Source of the DNA: Sipunculus nudus | Lineage: Eukaryota; Annelida; Sipuncula; Golfingiida; Sipunculidae | DNA length: 64,000 bases | Direction: 5' to 3' | Assembly: GCA_026874595.1 (NCBI GenBank) | Contig: CM049318.1 | Coordinates: 40,900,456 to 40,964,455, forward strand | Shown here: piece by piece, positions 25,801-40,100 of the stretch | How the letters are laid out: every line of letters starts with the position of its first letter | Numbering within the stretch: the first letter of the stretch is position 1 | The notes under the pieces: generated by a model | What the model was told of the DNA's origin: nothing | Seen by the model: only the letters and a program-made list of their open reading frames with translations | Databases searched by the model: none | Translations under genes and position numbers: made by a program

Positions 25801-26895
25801 TTTTATTTACCCTAATAATAGCAAATTTGATTGTTTTAAATTTTAATTTATGTAATTGTGGCAAAAATGACTTTCATTTCAGTTTCTGTGTACAGACAAA
25901 CAAATGCTAAGCCACTTAAAATACCGGCCAAGCCCAAGTTCAGAAATTCATTTTTAATGATTCTTTTATTCTGCTTGAGCTAGTTATGTAACTGACCACT
26001 AGATGGCTACAGCCACAACTGAAATGCCTTAAGTCCCACCTGGGACAACTGGTGCCCTTGGCAATGTATATTATTCAAAGTCGACTTAGTCTGATTAAGC
26101 ACAGCAAAACTAATTAACCTTTATGTATGGATAATATCAACCATCAAAATATATAAAGTATTTAAATATGAACAGCACTGAAAGACATACCACTGATCCC
26201 TGAAAGTATCAGTGGTCTCATTAAGAGATTACAAACTTTCAGATCAAGTTTAAATTAATGTTTTGTTATGGCAGTAACATTTACAGATTGACAAGATCAT
26301 GTTTCAGCACATCTTGAAATAAATTATCTGGTATTTGACCTTTCAGGGGTAAAAATGTTGTTAAATTTCATGTCACAGTGTGATGCCCATTGACATTTGG
26401 TGATTATTCTCTTAAACTTAAATATTGTCACAAAATATGACACCAAACTGATAAGGGACCAAAGTATAAGATGTTAAACTTCATTACAATAAATATTTAT
26501 ATTTTGCAACCTTATGGTTCATCTGAATCTTATGGCCAATAATATGGTATCTGTTAGCAGCCTCACTTTGACATTTTATTTTTTAAATATTTATAACTTA
26601 AGAGCAGCTTTTAAATTTAGTTTTTTAAGCATGTGTCTAGTTACCTCGACCTTCATCAATAGGGTTGACATGTTGTAAATAATAGACTTTTTATGTATTG
26701 ATTTGAATGAGTTACTAAAATTATTAAGCAAGGTTTGGTTTTAGTTTTGTTCTTATTAATTTGGCTAATGCCTCATTCCTCTTGCATTCCAGCTTACTTT
26801 TTGGAACCAATCTGTCAATTTTAAGAAATGATTCACAAATTTCAAAGGGCACCCAACTGTGGAATAGACCACCGTGAAAAGTTGAAACTTTGGTC
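22870..26895 (-). other. Possible long GPR155 3' UTR and downstream flank without large repeats
   Basis: Four kilobases of AT-rich sequence immediately after the stop codon with no convincing ORF and none of the R1/R2/R3 repeats that fill both sides. Several TTTATT/TTTTATT motifs (poly(A) signals on the minus strand) occur, for example near 26575, 25967 and 23004, but none is decisive. An inverted repeat lies at 23404-23604. I infer a long 3' UTR; the true cleavage site cannot be read from sequence alone. Confidence 0.4.
23404..23604. repeat. Inverted repeat, 39-bp arms (hairpin or short MITE)
   Basis: Arms at 23404-23442 and 23566-23604 begin ACCACTGCTTGCT and its complement and match at 34 of 39 positions, around a 123-bp loop. 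No clear target duplication was found, so it may be a degraded MITE or a genuine RNA hairpin. Confidence 0.6.
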
Positions 26896-27118
26896 TCATA
26901 TCAGCACATGTTCCAACAGTGTATTGCTTGTGAATCTATAGAAGTATGGAAGATCATGGAAGTGATGTTCCTTGGACACATGTTCAATCACCTGACCAAT
27001 CAAAAGCTGTTTTCCATAGTCCACAGCATCTTCTCTCTCATTTGCTAATCCCATCTCCATCAACCAATCAACAAAGTCTGTTCCACAGAAAACTGATCGG
27101 TAGGTTTTAAATCTGTAT
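26896..27118 (-). CDS. GPR155: GPR155 exon 15 (DEP domain and stop)
   Basis: Terminal coding exon. Contains the DEP core [20 protein letters not shown], then [20 protein letters not shown] and YFYRF. The stop lies shortly after the DEP domain, so the protein lacks the long Ser/Pro-rich tail I recall in vertebrate proteins. Acceptor TTGCAG. Confidence 0.92.
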
Positions 27119-30100
27119 CTGCAACACAATAAAAAAAACAATTAGTTTTCAGAATCCTGTAAAAAGATCAAGCTGTATACCTACATGAATGGTGCTAAAA
27201 TATAAATCAGAGCCATACTAATAGACGAGTAATTAGGAAGATTAAATTATACCTCACATATTTAATGTTAATTTATGCTACTAATAATTGTTACAATTCT
27301 TCAATGAACTAGCGATCTTATGTTGACTCTGTATGTTATACATAATTCAGAATTTTTTGAAAATTTAAATACTAATCATTTAGGATTTCTAAATTCACAG
27401 TATTCTGCCTACCTTTTAGTAGTTACAATATCATTGATACATGTTGTTTTGTGATGTGCTATAAATCGATGACAGATCTGTTTAGTTTCTGGTGTCAATT
27501 CATGCGGAGCTGGAATATGAATTGTCTCAGCACCGTAAATGAGCCTGCGCCACCTAAAATATACAACAAATCTCTTATTAAAATAATTATGTCATTTGAG
27601 CATTTTTAATATTATTACATAAATTTATCTATAAAAAATGTGTCTTGCTATGGAACACACTGATTTCCCTTTAAATTTTGCATAAGGAAGAAAAGAACAT
27701 ACCTGTTTTAAGATACCTGTTTTTGACAATGTCTGATTTACCTGTTAAATTTTACAATCAACAGATATATTTCATAAAATTTTTTATATGCACTGAAGAC
27801 ATATTCGGCAAACCTCCTTTACATATTAGCCCCATTTACACATGTTTTTCTAGAGCACTCAACATTCTTTAGTGCATGCCAAGTCCCCCAAATGTGCCAG
27901 ACTTTGAGGATTTTCGGTCTGTAGCACCCTACATTTTGACCACTGGTGAGTGTAGGTTCTACATTCTAGCACATGCCAGACGCTGTCTGGGGCGAGCATC
28001 TGGGGCGGCCTTCATTTGTGCTTAGAAGGTGTGTAACGGAAGTGGAGCGCGCTATCTGTATAGCGTGCTACAGCATAACTCAGCTGTCATGTGACTATGA
28101 TTTACCCATGCACGCAAGGGGGAATCCAATCTAGACCACACTTGATTGCAGTATTTATCTGCATGTAAACGCATTGCAGATTCTAGGCCAGGCCAAGTGC
28201 AATGCTGCCTAACTTGACAGGGTAGCATGCTCTAAATTGTCACTTGGTCCTGACGGTGTAAAGGCAAGTTAAAATGTAGCCCCCTCCACATTTTTCTGTT
28301 CAGGTCTAGTGCACGCCACATTTTGCTAGTGTAAATGGGGCTAATGTGTCTTCATACACTACTGTGGTGAAATGCTCGTTTCTCATTTTATCTTTCTTGA
28401 TTTATGTCAATAGAACGCTTGATCCAAAAATTGTCTTTCAACATCATTGTGCTGTTGATTCAATCAAATATGTAGCAAAGTTTGAAAAGATGATTCAAAT
28501 GTTATTAATCTTTATCATGTATCACAAGAAATTATGCATAGACAGAAATTTATTATAATTAAGTGTTATTATGAAAGTGTGATAAAAACAGGAATTTTTC
28601 ACAGGAATTTTTCACAATGATTTCAATCATGTGAATGTATCATGCTTGATTCATATTTGGAGAAGTATTTACATGTGTGGTTTTACCTTTTCATAAATGG
28701 ACTGATGACCATCTGCATATCCAAGCCGTAAACACCAAAGGTAAAAATACCCTGAAACAGGAAACTCCTTGCTTTAATTCCATATAAAGAATCACTGAAC
28801 ATTCTGTACATGAGACACTCTAAAATTTCAGCAAGGTATTTTGATGTTAAGGACCAGGATATCAGTGTTATCAATAGAACTTGCAGCCTCAAGCCACTTT
28901 ATTATCAAACAGAACTCGAGCCTCCAGCCACTTTCTTATCAAACAGAACTCGCAGCCTCAAGCCACTTTATTATCAAACAGAACTCTCAGCCTCAAGCCA
29001 CTTTATTATCAAACAGAACTGGCAGCCTCCAGCCACTTTATTATCAAACAGAACTCGCAGCCTCCAGCCACTTTATTATCAAACAGAACTCGCAGCCTCA
29101 AGCCACTTTATTATCAAACAGAACTCGCAGCCTAAAGCCACTTTATTATCAAACAGAACTCGCAGCCTCAAGCCACTTTATTATCAAACAGAACTCGCAG
29201 CCTCAAGCCACTTTATTATCAAACAGAACTCGCAGCCTCAAGCCACTTTATTTTTAAACAGAACTGGCAGCCTCAAGCCACTTTATTATCAAACAGAACT
29301 CGAGCCTGGAGCCATTTTATTATCAAACAGAACTCGCAGCCTCAAGCCACTTTATTTTTAAACAGAACTGGCAGCCTCCAGCCACTTTATTATCAAACAG
29401 AACTTGCAGCCTCAAGCCACTTTCTTATCAAACAGAACTCGCAGCCTCAAGCCACTTTATCATCAAAAAGAACTCGCAGCCTCAAGCCACTTTATTTTTA
29501 AACAGAACTGGCAGCCTCAAGCCACTTTATTTTCAAACAGAATTGAGCTTCCAGCCACTTTATCATCAAACAGAACTCACAGCCTCAAGCCACTTTATTA
29601 TCAAACAGAACTCGCAGCCTCAAGCCACTTTATTATCAAACAGAACTCGCAGCCTCAAGCCACTTTATTATCAAACAGAACTCGCAGCCTCAAGCCACTT
29701 TATTATCAAACAGAACTCGCAGCCTCAAGCCACTTTATTATCAAACAGAACTCGCAGCCTCAAGCCACTTTATTTTTAAACAGAACTGGCAGCCTCAAGC
29801 CACTTTATTATCTAACAGAACCCGCAGCCTCAAGCCAATTTATTATCAAACAGTACTCGCAGCCTCCAGCCACTTTATTATCAAACAGAACTCGCAGCCT
29901 CCAGCCACTTTATTATCAAACAGAACTCACAGCCTCCAGCCACTTTATTATCAAACAGAACTCGCAGCCTCAAGCCACTTTATTATCAAACAGAACTCGT
30001 AGCCTCAAGCCACTTTATTATCAAACAGAACTCGCAGCCTCAAGCCACTTTATTTTTAAACAGAACTGGCAGCCTCAAGCCACTTTATTATCAAACAGAA

Positions 30101-33100
30101 CTCGCAGCCTCAAGCCACTTTATTTTTAAACAGAACTCGCAGCCTCAAGCCACTTTATTATCAAACAGAACTCACAGCCTCCAGCCACTTTATTATCAAA
30201 CAGAACTCGCAGCGTCAAGCCATTTTATTATCAAACAGAACTCGCAGCCTCCAGCCACTTTATTATCAAACAGAACTCGCAGCCTCCAGCCACTTTATTA
30301 TCAAACAGAACTCGCAGCCTCAAGCCACTTTATTATCAAACAGAACTCGCAGCCTCAAGCCACTTTATTATCAAACAGAACTCGCAGCCTCAAGCAACTT
30401 TATTATCAAACAGAACTCGCAGCCTCAAGCCACTTTATTATCAAACAGAACTCGCAGCCTCAAGCCACTTTATTTTTAAACAGAAATGGCAGCCTCCAGC
30501 CACTTTATTATCAAACAGAACTGGAGCCTGGAGCCATTTTATTATCAAACAGAACTCGCAGCCTCAAGCCACTTTATTATCAAACAGAACTCGCAGCCTC
30601 AAGCCACTTTATTATCAAACAGAACTCGCAGCCTCAAGCCACTTTATTTTTAAACAGAACTGGCAGCCTCAAGCCACTTTATTTTCAAACAGAACTCGAG
30701 CTTCCAGCCACTTTATCATGAAACAGAACTCACAGCCTCAAGCCACTTTATTATCAAACAGAACTCGCAGCCTCAAGCCACTTTATTATCAAACAGAACT
30801 CGCAGCCTCAAGCCACTTTATTATCAAACAGAACTCGCAGCCTCAAGCCACTTTATTATCAAACAGAACTCGCAGCCTCAAGCCACTTTATTATCAAACA
30901 GAACTCGCAGTCCAAGCCACTTTATTATCAAACAGAACTCGCAGCCTCAAGCCACTTTATTATCAAACAGAACTGGCAGCCTCAAGCCACTTTATTTTTA
31001 AACAGAACTGGCAGCCTCAAGCCACTTTATTATCTAACAGAACACGCAGCCTCAAGCCACTTTATTATCAAACAGAACTCGCAGCCTCCAGCCATTTTAT
31101 TATCAAACAGAACTCGCAGCCTCCAGCCACTTTATTATCAAACAGAACTCGCAGCCTCCAGCCACTTTATTATCAAACAGAACTCGCAGCCTCAAGCCAC
31201 TTTATTATCAAACAGAACTCGCAGCCTCAAGCCACTTTATTATCAAACAGAACTCGCAGCCTCAAGCCACTTTATTTTTAAACAGAACTGGCAGCCTCCA
31301 GCCACTTTATTATCAAACAGAACTCGCAGCCTCAAGCCACTTTATTATCAAACAGAACTTGCAGCCTCAAGCCACTTTATTATCAAACAGAACTCGCAGC
31401 CTCCAGCCACTTTATTATCAAACAGAACTCGCAGCCTCAAGCCACTTTATTATCAAACAGAACTCCCAGCCTCAAGCCACTTTATTGTCAAACAGAACTC
31501 GCAGCCTCCAGCCACTTTATTATCAAACAGAACTCCCAGCCTCAAGCCACTTTATTATCAAACAGAACTCCCAGCCTCAAGCCACTTTATTATCAAACAG
31601 AACTCGCAGCCTCAAGCAACTTTATTATCAAACAGAACTCGCAGCCTCAAGCCACTTTATTATCAAACAGAACTCGCAGCCTCAAGCCACTTTATTTTTA
31701 AACAGAACTGGCAGCCTCCAGCCACTTTATTATCAAACAGAACTCGAGCCTGGAGCCATTTTATTATCAAACAGAACTCGCAGCCTCAAGCCACTTTATT
31801 ATCAAACAGAACTCGCAGCCTCAAGCCACTTTATTATCAAACAGAACTCGCAGCCTCAAGCCACTTTATTTTTAAACAGAACTGGCAGCCTCAAGCCACT
31901 TTATTATCAAACAGAACTCGCAGCCTCAAGCCACTTTATTATCAAACAGAACTCGCAGCCTCAAGCCACTTTCTGATCAAACAGAACTGGCAGCCTCCAG
32001 CCACTTTATTATCAAACAGAACTCGAGCCTCCAGCCACTTTATCATCAAACAGAACTCGCAGCCTCAAGCCACTTTATTATCAAACAGAACTCGCAGCCT
32101 CAAGCCACTTTATTATCAAACAGAACTCAAGCCTGGAGCCATTTTATTATCAAACAGAACTCGCAGCCTCAAGCCACTTTATTATCAAACAGAACTCGCA
32201 GCCTCAAGCCACTTTATTATCAAACAGAACTCGCAGCCTCAAGCCACTTTATTTTTAAACAGAACTGGCAGCCTCAAGCCACTTTATTATCAAACAGAAC
32301 TCGCAGCCTCCAGCCACTTTATTATCAAACAGAACTCGCAGCCTCAAGCCACTTTATTATCAAACAGAACTCGCAGCCTCAAGCCACTTTCTTATCAAAC
32401 AGAACTCGCAGCCTCCAGCCACTTTATTATCAAACAGAACTCGAGCCTGGAGCCATTTTATTATCAAACAGAACTCGCAGCCTCAAGCCACTTTATTTTT
32501 AAACAGAACTGGCAGCCTCCAGCCACTTTATTATCAAACAGAACTCGAGCCTGGAGTCATTTTATTATCAAACAGAACTCGCAGCCTCAAGCCACTTTAT
32601 TATCAAACAGAACTCGCAGCCTCAAGCCACTTTATTATCAAACAGAACTCGCAGCCTAAAGCCACTTTATTATCAAACAGAACTTGCAGCCTCAAGCCAC
32701 TTTATTATTAAACAGAACTCGCAGCCTCAAGCCACTTTATTTTTAAACAGAACTGGCAGCCTCCAGCCACTTTATTATCAAACAGAACTCGAGCCTGGAG
32801 CCATTTTATTATCAAACACAACTCGCAGCCTCAAGCCACTTTATTATCAAACAGAACTCGCAGCCTCAAGCCACTTTATTTTCAAACAGAACTGGCAGCC
32901 TCAAGCCACTTTATTATCAAACAGAACTCGCAGCCTCAAGCCACTTTATTATCAAACAGAACTGGCAGCCTCAAGCCACTTTATTATCAAACAGAACTCG
33001 AAGCCTCAAGCCTCTTTATTATCAAACAGAACTCGAGCCTGGAGCCATTTTATTATCAAACAGAACTCGCAGCCTACAGCCACTTTATTTTTAAACAGAA

Positions 33101-36100
33101 CTCGCAGCCTCCAGCCACTTTATTATCAAACAGAACTCGAGCCTGGAGCCATTTTATTATCAAACAGAACTCGCAGCCTCAAGCCACTTTATTTTTAAAC
33201 AGAACTGGCAGCCTCCAGCCACTTTATTATCAAACAGAACTCGAGCCTGGAGTCATTTTATTATCAAACAGAACTCGCAGCCTCAAGCCACTTTATTATC
33301 AAACAGAACTCGCAGCCTCAAGCCACTTTATTATCAAACAGAACTCGCAGCCTCAAGCCACTTTATTATCAAACAGAACTCGCAGCCTCCAGCCACTTTA
33401 TTATCAAACAGAACTCGCAGCCTCAAGCCACTTTATTTTTAAACAGAACTGGCAGCCTCCAGCCACTTTATTATCAAACAGAACTCGAGCCTGGAGCCAT
33501 TTTATTATCAAACACAACTCGCAGCCTCAAGCCACTTTATTATCAAACAGAACTCGCAGCCTCAAGCCACTTTATTTTTAAACAGAACTGGCAGCCTCAA
33601 GCCACTTTATTATCAAACAGAACTCACAGCCTCAAGCCACTTTATTATCAAACAGAACTGGCAGCCTCAAGCCACTTTATTATCAAACAGAACTCGCAGC
33701 CTCAAGCCTCTTTATTATCAAACAGAACTCGCAGCCTCAAGCCACTTTATTTTTAAACAGAACTCGCAGCCTCAAGCCACTTTATTATCAAACAGAACTC
33801 GCAGCCTCAAGCCACTTTATTATCAAACAGAACTCGCAGCCTCAAGCCACTTTATTTTTAAACAGAACTGGCAGCCTCAAGCCACTTTATTATCAAACAG
33901 AACTCGCAGCCTCCAGCCACTTTATTATCAAACAGAACTCGCAGCCTCAAGCCACTTTATTATCAAACAGAACTCGCAGCCTCAAGCCACTTTATTTTTA
34001 AACAGAACTGGCAGCCTCCAGCCACTTTATTATCAAACAGAACTCGCAGCCTCAAGCCACTTTATTTTTAAACAGAACTGGCAGCCTCCAGCCACTTTAT
34101 TATCAAACAGAACTCGAGCCTGGAGCCATTTTATTATCAAACACAACTCGCAGCCTCAAGCCACTTTATTATCAAACAGAACTCGCAGCATCAAGCCACT
34201 TTATTTTTAAACAGAACTGGCAGCCTCAAGCCACTTTATTATCAAACAGAACTCGCAGCCTCAAGCCACTTTATTATCAAACAGAACTGGCAGCCTCAAG
34301 CCACTTTATTATCAAACAGAACTCGCAGCCTCAAGCCTCTTTATTATCAAACAGAACTCGCAGCCTCAAGCCACTTTATTTTTAAACAGAACTCGCAGCC
34401 TCAAGCCACTTTATTATCAAACAGAACTCGCAGCCTCAAGCCACTTTATTATCAAACAGAACTCGCAGCCTCAAGCCACTTTATTTTTAAACAGAACTGG
34501 CAGCCTCAAGCCACTTTATTATCAAACAGAACTCGCAGCCTCCAGCCACTTTATTATCAAACAGAACTCGCAGCCTCAAGCCACTTTATTATCAAACAGA
34601 ACTCGCAGCCTCAAGCCACTTTATTTTTAAACAGAACTGGCAGCCTCAAGCCACTTTATTATCAAACAGAACTCGCAGCCTCAAGCCACTTTATTTTTAA
34701 ACAGAACTGGCAGCCTCAAGCCACTTTATTATCAAACAGAACTCGCAGCCTCCAGCCACTTTATTATCAAACAGAACTCGCAGCCTCAAGCCACTTTATT
34801 TTTAAACAGAACTGGCAGCCTCAAGCCACTTTATTTTCAAACAGAACTCGCAGCCTCAAGCCACTTTATTTTTAAACAGAACTGGCAGCCTCAAGCCACT
34901 TTATTATCAAACAGAACTCGCAGCCTCAAGCCACTTTATTATCAAACAGAACTGGCAGCCTCAAGCCACTTTATTTTTAAACAGAACTGGCAGCCTCAAG
35001 CCACTTTATTATCAAACAGAACTCGCAGCCTCAAGCCACTTTATTATCAAACAGAACTCGCAGCCTCAAGCCACTTTATTATCAAACAGAACTCGCAGCC
35101 TCAAGCCACTTTCTTATCAAACAGAACTCGCAGCCTCAAGCCACTTTATTATCAAACAGAACTCGCAGCCTCCAGCCACTTTATTATCAAACAGAACTCG
35201 AGCCTGGAGCCATTTTATTATCAAACAGAACTGGAGCCTGGAGCCACTTTATTATCAAACAGAACTCGCAGCCTCAAGCCACTTTATTTTTAAACAGAAC
35301 TGGCAGCTTCCAGCCACTTTATTATCAATTGAACTTGCAGCCTACTGCAACTTTATTTTCTGCTAACACTGTCAGAACAAGGATAAACATTTGTCAGTTT
35401 TAACTTTCAGAATTTGTACATGTATATAATCTGTATAGCCACCAATTAACATGCAGCAAACATACTACAAGGCTACTGGTGTCAAAAAAAGGTCATAGAT
35501 GAGGTTGATTTGATATAACAAGTGACCCTTGGGTCATGACGCTCAGCCCACTGACATGTTGACAATATGTCCTTGCACAGACAACTAATTAAGGTAATGT
35601 AGGTGGCATCATTGTTCATGTAAATTAGCGTAAGTTCATCAAGACCAATAAGCACAACAAATCTGATGACAAACCAACCAGCCTTTCATGAGGAATCTGG
35701 CAATTTGTGTGTATTTTGCATTATTTCTAGGGTGCTCAAACATACCCAAAACTCTGAGAATATAGTTCACTGTGACCCTATTTCAGGTTTCTGGGGAGAA
35801 CTTTTGAGGAACTCTCAGGATGTCGAGTTAGAAGATTCTGGTCCCAAAGGTTATGATTTGTGACCTACTTTGGTATCAAATTTTCAATTATTCTGAGGGG
35901 TGCTTATATTTAAAAGCCCCATAGCTCAGAAAATATGGTTACAGAGACCTAAATACAAGTTTCCAAGGAGATTTTTATAGACCTCCCTGGATTTTAGGTT
36001 AGAAGATTCCAGGTCAAATGTTTATGATTTGAGCCCTGCTTTGGTATCAAATTTTAAATTACGATGGGAGGTTCTTATAGGCCCAATAGCTCAGAGAATA

Positions 36101-37118
36101 TGGGTAACAGAGACCAAATTTCAGGTTTCCATGGAGACTTCTTATTAACCTCTCTGGATGTAAAGTGAGAAGATTCTATGTCTAGTTGTTACGATTTGAG
36201 CCCTGTTAACAGATGACAGCATCTTTAAGGTCTCAAAATAGAGAGAAAAAAGTTGTTAAAAAAAATCTAAAAAAATACAGGTAGTGCCACCAGTCTGCTG
36301 AAACTGATGTAACACCCCATGATCAATATCCATGCAAAGAATCATGGTGATCAATGCATTAGTTGTTCAGATATTTGACCTTTTTTACATTGTTTTATTA
36401 TTCGGGGGGTGGGTACTTTGGAGCCCCATAGCTTGAATAATATGGGTAACAGAAACTTAATTCAAGGTTTTTCAAGATTTTTTCATGGACCTCTCTGGAT
36501 CTAAAGTTAGAAGATTCCAGGTCCAGTGGTAACGATTTGTGCCTTGTTAACGGACAGAGGGCCGGACGGATGACAGACAAAGAGTGATCGCTATAGCTCA
36601 GATGACTGAGCACAACAGCACAGAATATAATAAAAAATCCCCTGTCTATTGTCGTGACAGATTACACCTAATGCCTGAAACTGTTCAGATTCTGCCTGTG
36701 GGATTTAGGCTTTTCAGCTTCTGGTCAAAACCACCAGACAGTAACCTACCTTAGAACTTCCCTGTTTGTCTGCTATCTAAATTACGTGTATTTATGACTT
36801 GACTGAATGAAATCAGCCATTACCTGTCCAAACATGAGTATGCTGTCCAGAAACTCGATGACCACGTAGATCCCAGAGGTCAGCTCATGAAACAGTCTCC
36901 AAACACACAGAAAGAAACCCTACAGGAAACAAAGTATTGTCTTGTAAATGTGAATTACTATGGGTACATTCCCTGCAAACAGAATAAATAGAGGAAAATG
37001 GGCATAATGTATTTTTCAACCAAAAAATTTAACCAATATGTTTTACAAGTATATGAAAGTATGTAATTAATACACAGATATAATCAATCATAACTCCCAT
37101 TAATATATATATATATGA

Positions 37119-37164
<46 letters not shown>

Positions 37165-40100
37165 GCTGACAGGATAGCATATCTTGATTAGTTGTTTTTG
37201 TATCTCCTGATTCACATTATCTAAACTGCCATTACAAAATATTGACTGACTGAAGGTGATAATCTGGAATGACCCAGCATTTTGTGTGCATGTGTGTCAG
37301 GTGGGGGGGGGGGGGAAGGCATCATATGCTCCCTTTACCTTTCTTATTGTATGGACCCATGCTTTCTGAACAGAATGTTTAGTTGGAACTGTAAACTTGT
37401 TGCATGATGTTTGTTCCATTGTGTCAGACTCACCATATTTCAAAAACTTCCAGGGGTATGACTAACATGGGCATCAGACGAAACATAACAAGCAGGAAAG
37501 TGATGCTTGGAAAGTCCATGGCAAATCACACGTAAACTCTGAAATTTGGCAACTAACCACCTTCATATACAACCAGGCTGTAAGCCTGCAGTTTTGAACT
37601 AAATTAGTGCAATACTCACTATGTAAACAGTTACTCATTACTGTACCAGAGGAACTACTCACTATACACATGGAGACGAGTAGCAGCAGGATGAGTACCA
37701 GGTGACGAGTAATTTGGAACTCATCTCGAGTCTGTTTCAGCACATCCCTGTCTATCCCCTCAGGTAGTTGTACATTCTCATAGTCACGAATCAGCTCGTT
37801 ACACTCCTGGCGTCGCCTGGTGTCACATTTTTCTTCAATGATACACTTCTGTTCATCAGATGAACCAGCACTTTCACTCACTGATGACTGGCCTTGAAAA
37901 GAATTACAACACAGTTATGCTCGGTACTAATACTAGTTTATGCTTTGTGCGTATCCGGGGGAGCATGTAAAAGACTGACTGTGGGCATTTATCAGTTTGT
38001 TTGTGACCACATTCCAGCTAGTTTCTGTTTTTTATTTGATACAATGTGTTATACTAGTGAATAATAACCCATCATATGTCATGAAGGGTTAAAATTGTGT
38101 AGTTAACATTTTAAAAGTGTTTCTAAACAGTTCCATTTTTGTGATCTCAACATACAAAAGACCAATACAGAGAATAATCATTTTTATATGAATTAATCAC
38201 ATCAAGTAATATGTGTGCAAAATTTTTACAATTGCCCAGCAACCCTAGGAACATTTACTGACTGGAATTATTGTTCTGTAAGGCAGATAATTTGAAAGAT
38301 CTGATATCATTTATTATACCAGCAGCAATCTTTTTAACATACAAGATTTATTATTATTCAAATTTACAATCTTTGACCCTTCAACTCTGATGAAAGGACA
38401 TCTTGTTTACAAAGGTTTTATTTTCATAATCATTCTCTTTTCACAACTAGAATACGGGTGGTTGACAAGCGACTTATTGTGTATATGCCAAAATCAGAGT
38501 AGGACAGGTGAAGTGAGGCAAGGATTGAGTGGCAAGGGGAAATAGAGTTAGATGTGTTACATATAAGCATGGATGTCTGCCACGTAAACATGATTGTAGG
38601 TGGCGCCACCTGTTATCTTAACAAGAAACTATCAAAGATGTATACACAGGCAACATTTCAGGTGGAAAAGACAAAGCTCCGCCGAGATATGAGTGACTTT
38701 ATCCCACAGCGGACAAACAGATGGACTCTGTGCAAAAATGGTTGCAGGTGGTGCCACCAGTTTCTTGTATGATAAAGAGCTATGTGAGATCAAAACACAT
38801 GCATCACTTCAGGTAGGTACATCAAACCAGTCCGGAGATATTAGCATGGACTTCTGCAGCGTGAACATGAATAAAAATGGCGCCACCTGTCATAAAAGCA
38901 AGAAAGCTATGCAGGATGTACATGCATTACAAATTTCAGATGAATAAGTCAAACCACTGCAGTGATATGAGTGATTTTAACCAAAGTCTAATGAACAGAT
39001 GGAAGCTGTGCAAAAATGGCTGCAGATGGCGCCACCATTTTTGTGTATGTTATAGAGCTATCCAAGGGCTACATTTGTGTAATTTTTTTTTCCCGATTGG
39101 TCAAACGTGTCTGAAGATATGTGGATTAATGTGTCAAAACAGACGCACAGATGGACGCACTGGAGAGAGGAAAGGTCAGAGGTCAACACCAAATGGTAGG
39201 CATCAGTTCACATGTGACCCGTTAATTGGTGTAAGTTTTGGAAAAATCAGTCCAGTAGTCTCAGAGGAGTTCTCAAGAAACGAATACAGCGGCAGCGGCA
39301 GAACCTGGTCAAAACAGTATCCGCAAAACTTTGCTTTGGTGGATACAAATATCACAAATTTGAAAGCCTCATTAAGAAAAAGGTAACTACAGTTGTTGGA
39401 GCTTGCATTTAGCAAACCATTGCATATACAATGTGGCACCAGTATCTATCTTATTCAATCATTTAAAATCTTATTCAATTTTTCATGAACATCCTCAATA
39501 CATGTAATGATATTCTGCCATGGATGGTCTAACAAGCCAGTATTACTGGATTTGTCTTGTGAAAACATCCAAACAAAACACTCGGTTATGAATTAAAGAC
39601 AGCTCTTTACTTTTTAAATTTGAGACATGAGAAGAAATGATCCTTCTAGTTTTGGGAAGATATGGGTTTTTGATATCATGATAATTATTCAAATTTTATC
39701 GCGATATACCTTGATATCGCGATATTTTTAATTACATATAATGGCATTAATAAGCCATCAATAATATTATTTATAACCAACACCTTTAAAGTCTTGACTT
39801 TAAACAAGGGGATAAATATTAATATCATTTATACCTATTGTGCCAGTACCACAGAACGACTCATTAATTGATGTAAGTTGCATGAAGGTCCTGCAGGTGT
39901 GCAAGCTTGAGTAGCGGGAAGTCCTGCCACCATCATCGAATCACGCTTGTCAGAACTTTCCATCAGTTTCCTATAGCTACATAAAAGCCGGAGAATCCCG
40001 CCGTATTTTCGGAGAGCGTGTTGCCAATCATGGCTGAATATACCATCCCAATTTTATATGGAAAAATATGCAACCTGTATGAAATGTTCTATTCAATTGT

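Noticed and set aside
28810-31976. Plus-strand ORFs of 138-241 codons encoding a repetitive peptide
   Set aside because: They are the 35-bp array read in a stop-free strand; overlapping frames give the same peptide, they start and stop at chance variants, and they lie antisense in an intron.
28877-35360. CRISPR array
   Set aside because: Units are contiguous with no unique spacers, in an animal intron.
38877-39386. 169-codon plus-strand ORF
   Set aside because: It is a translation of the R3 element; parallel frames of other R3 copies are broken, so no coding constraint is seen.
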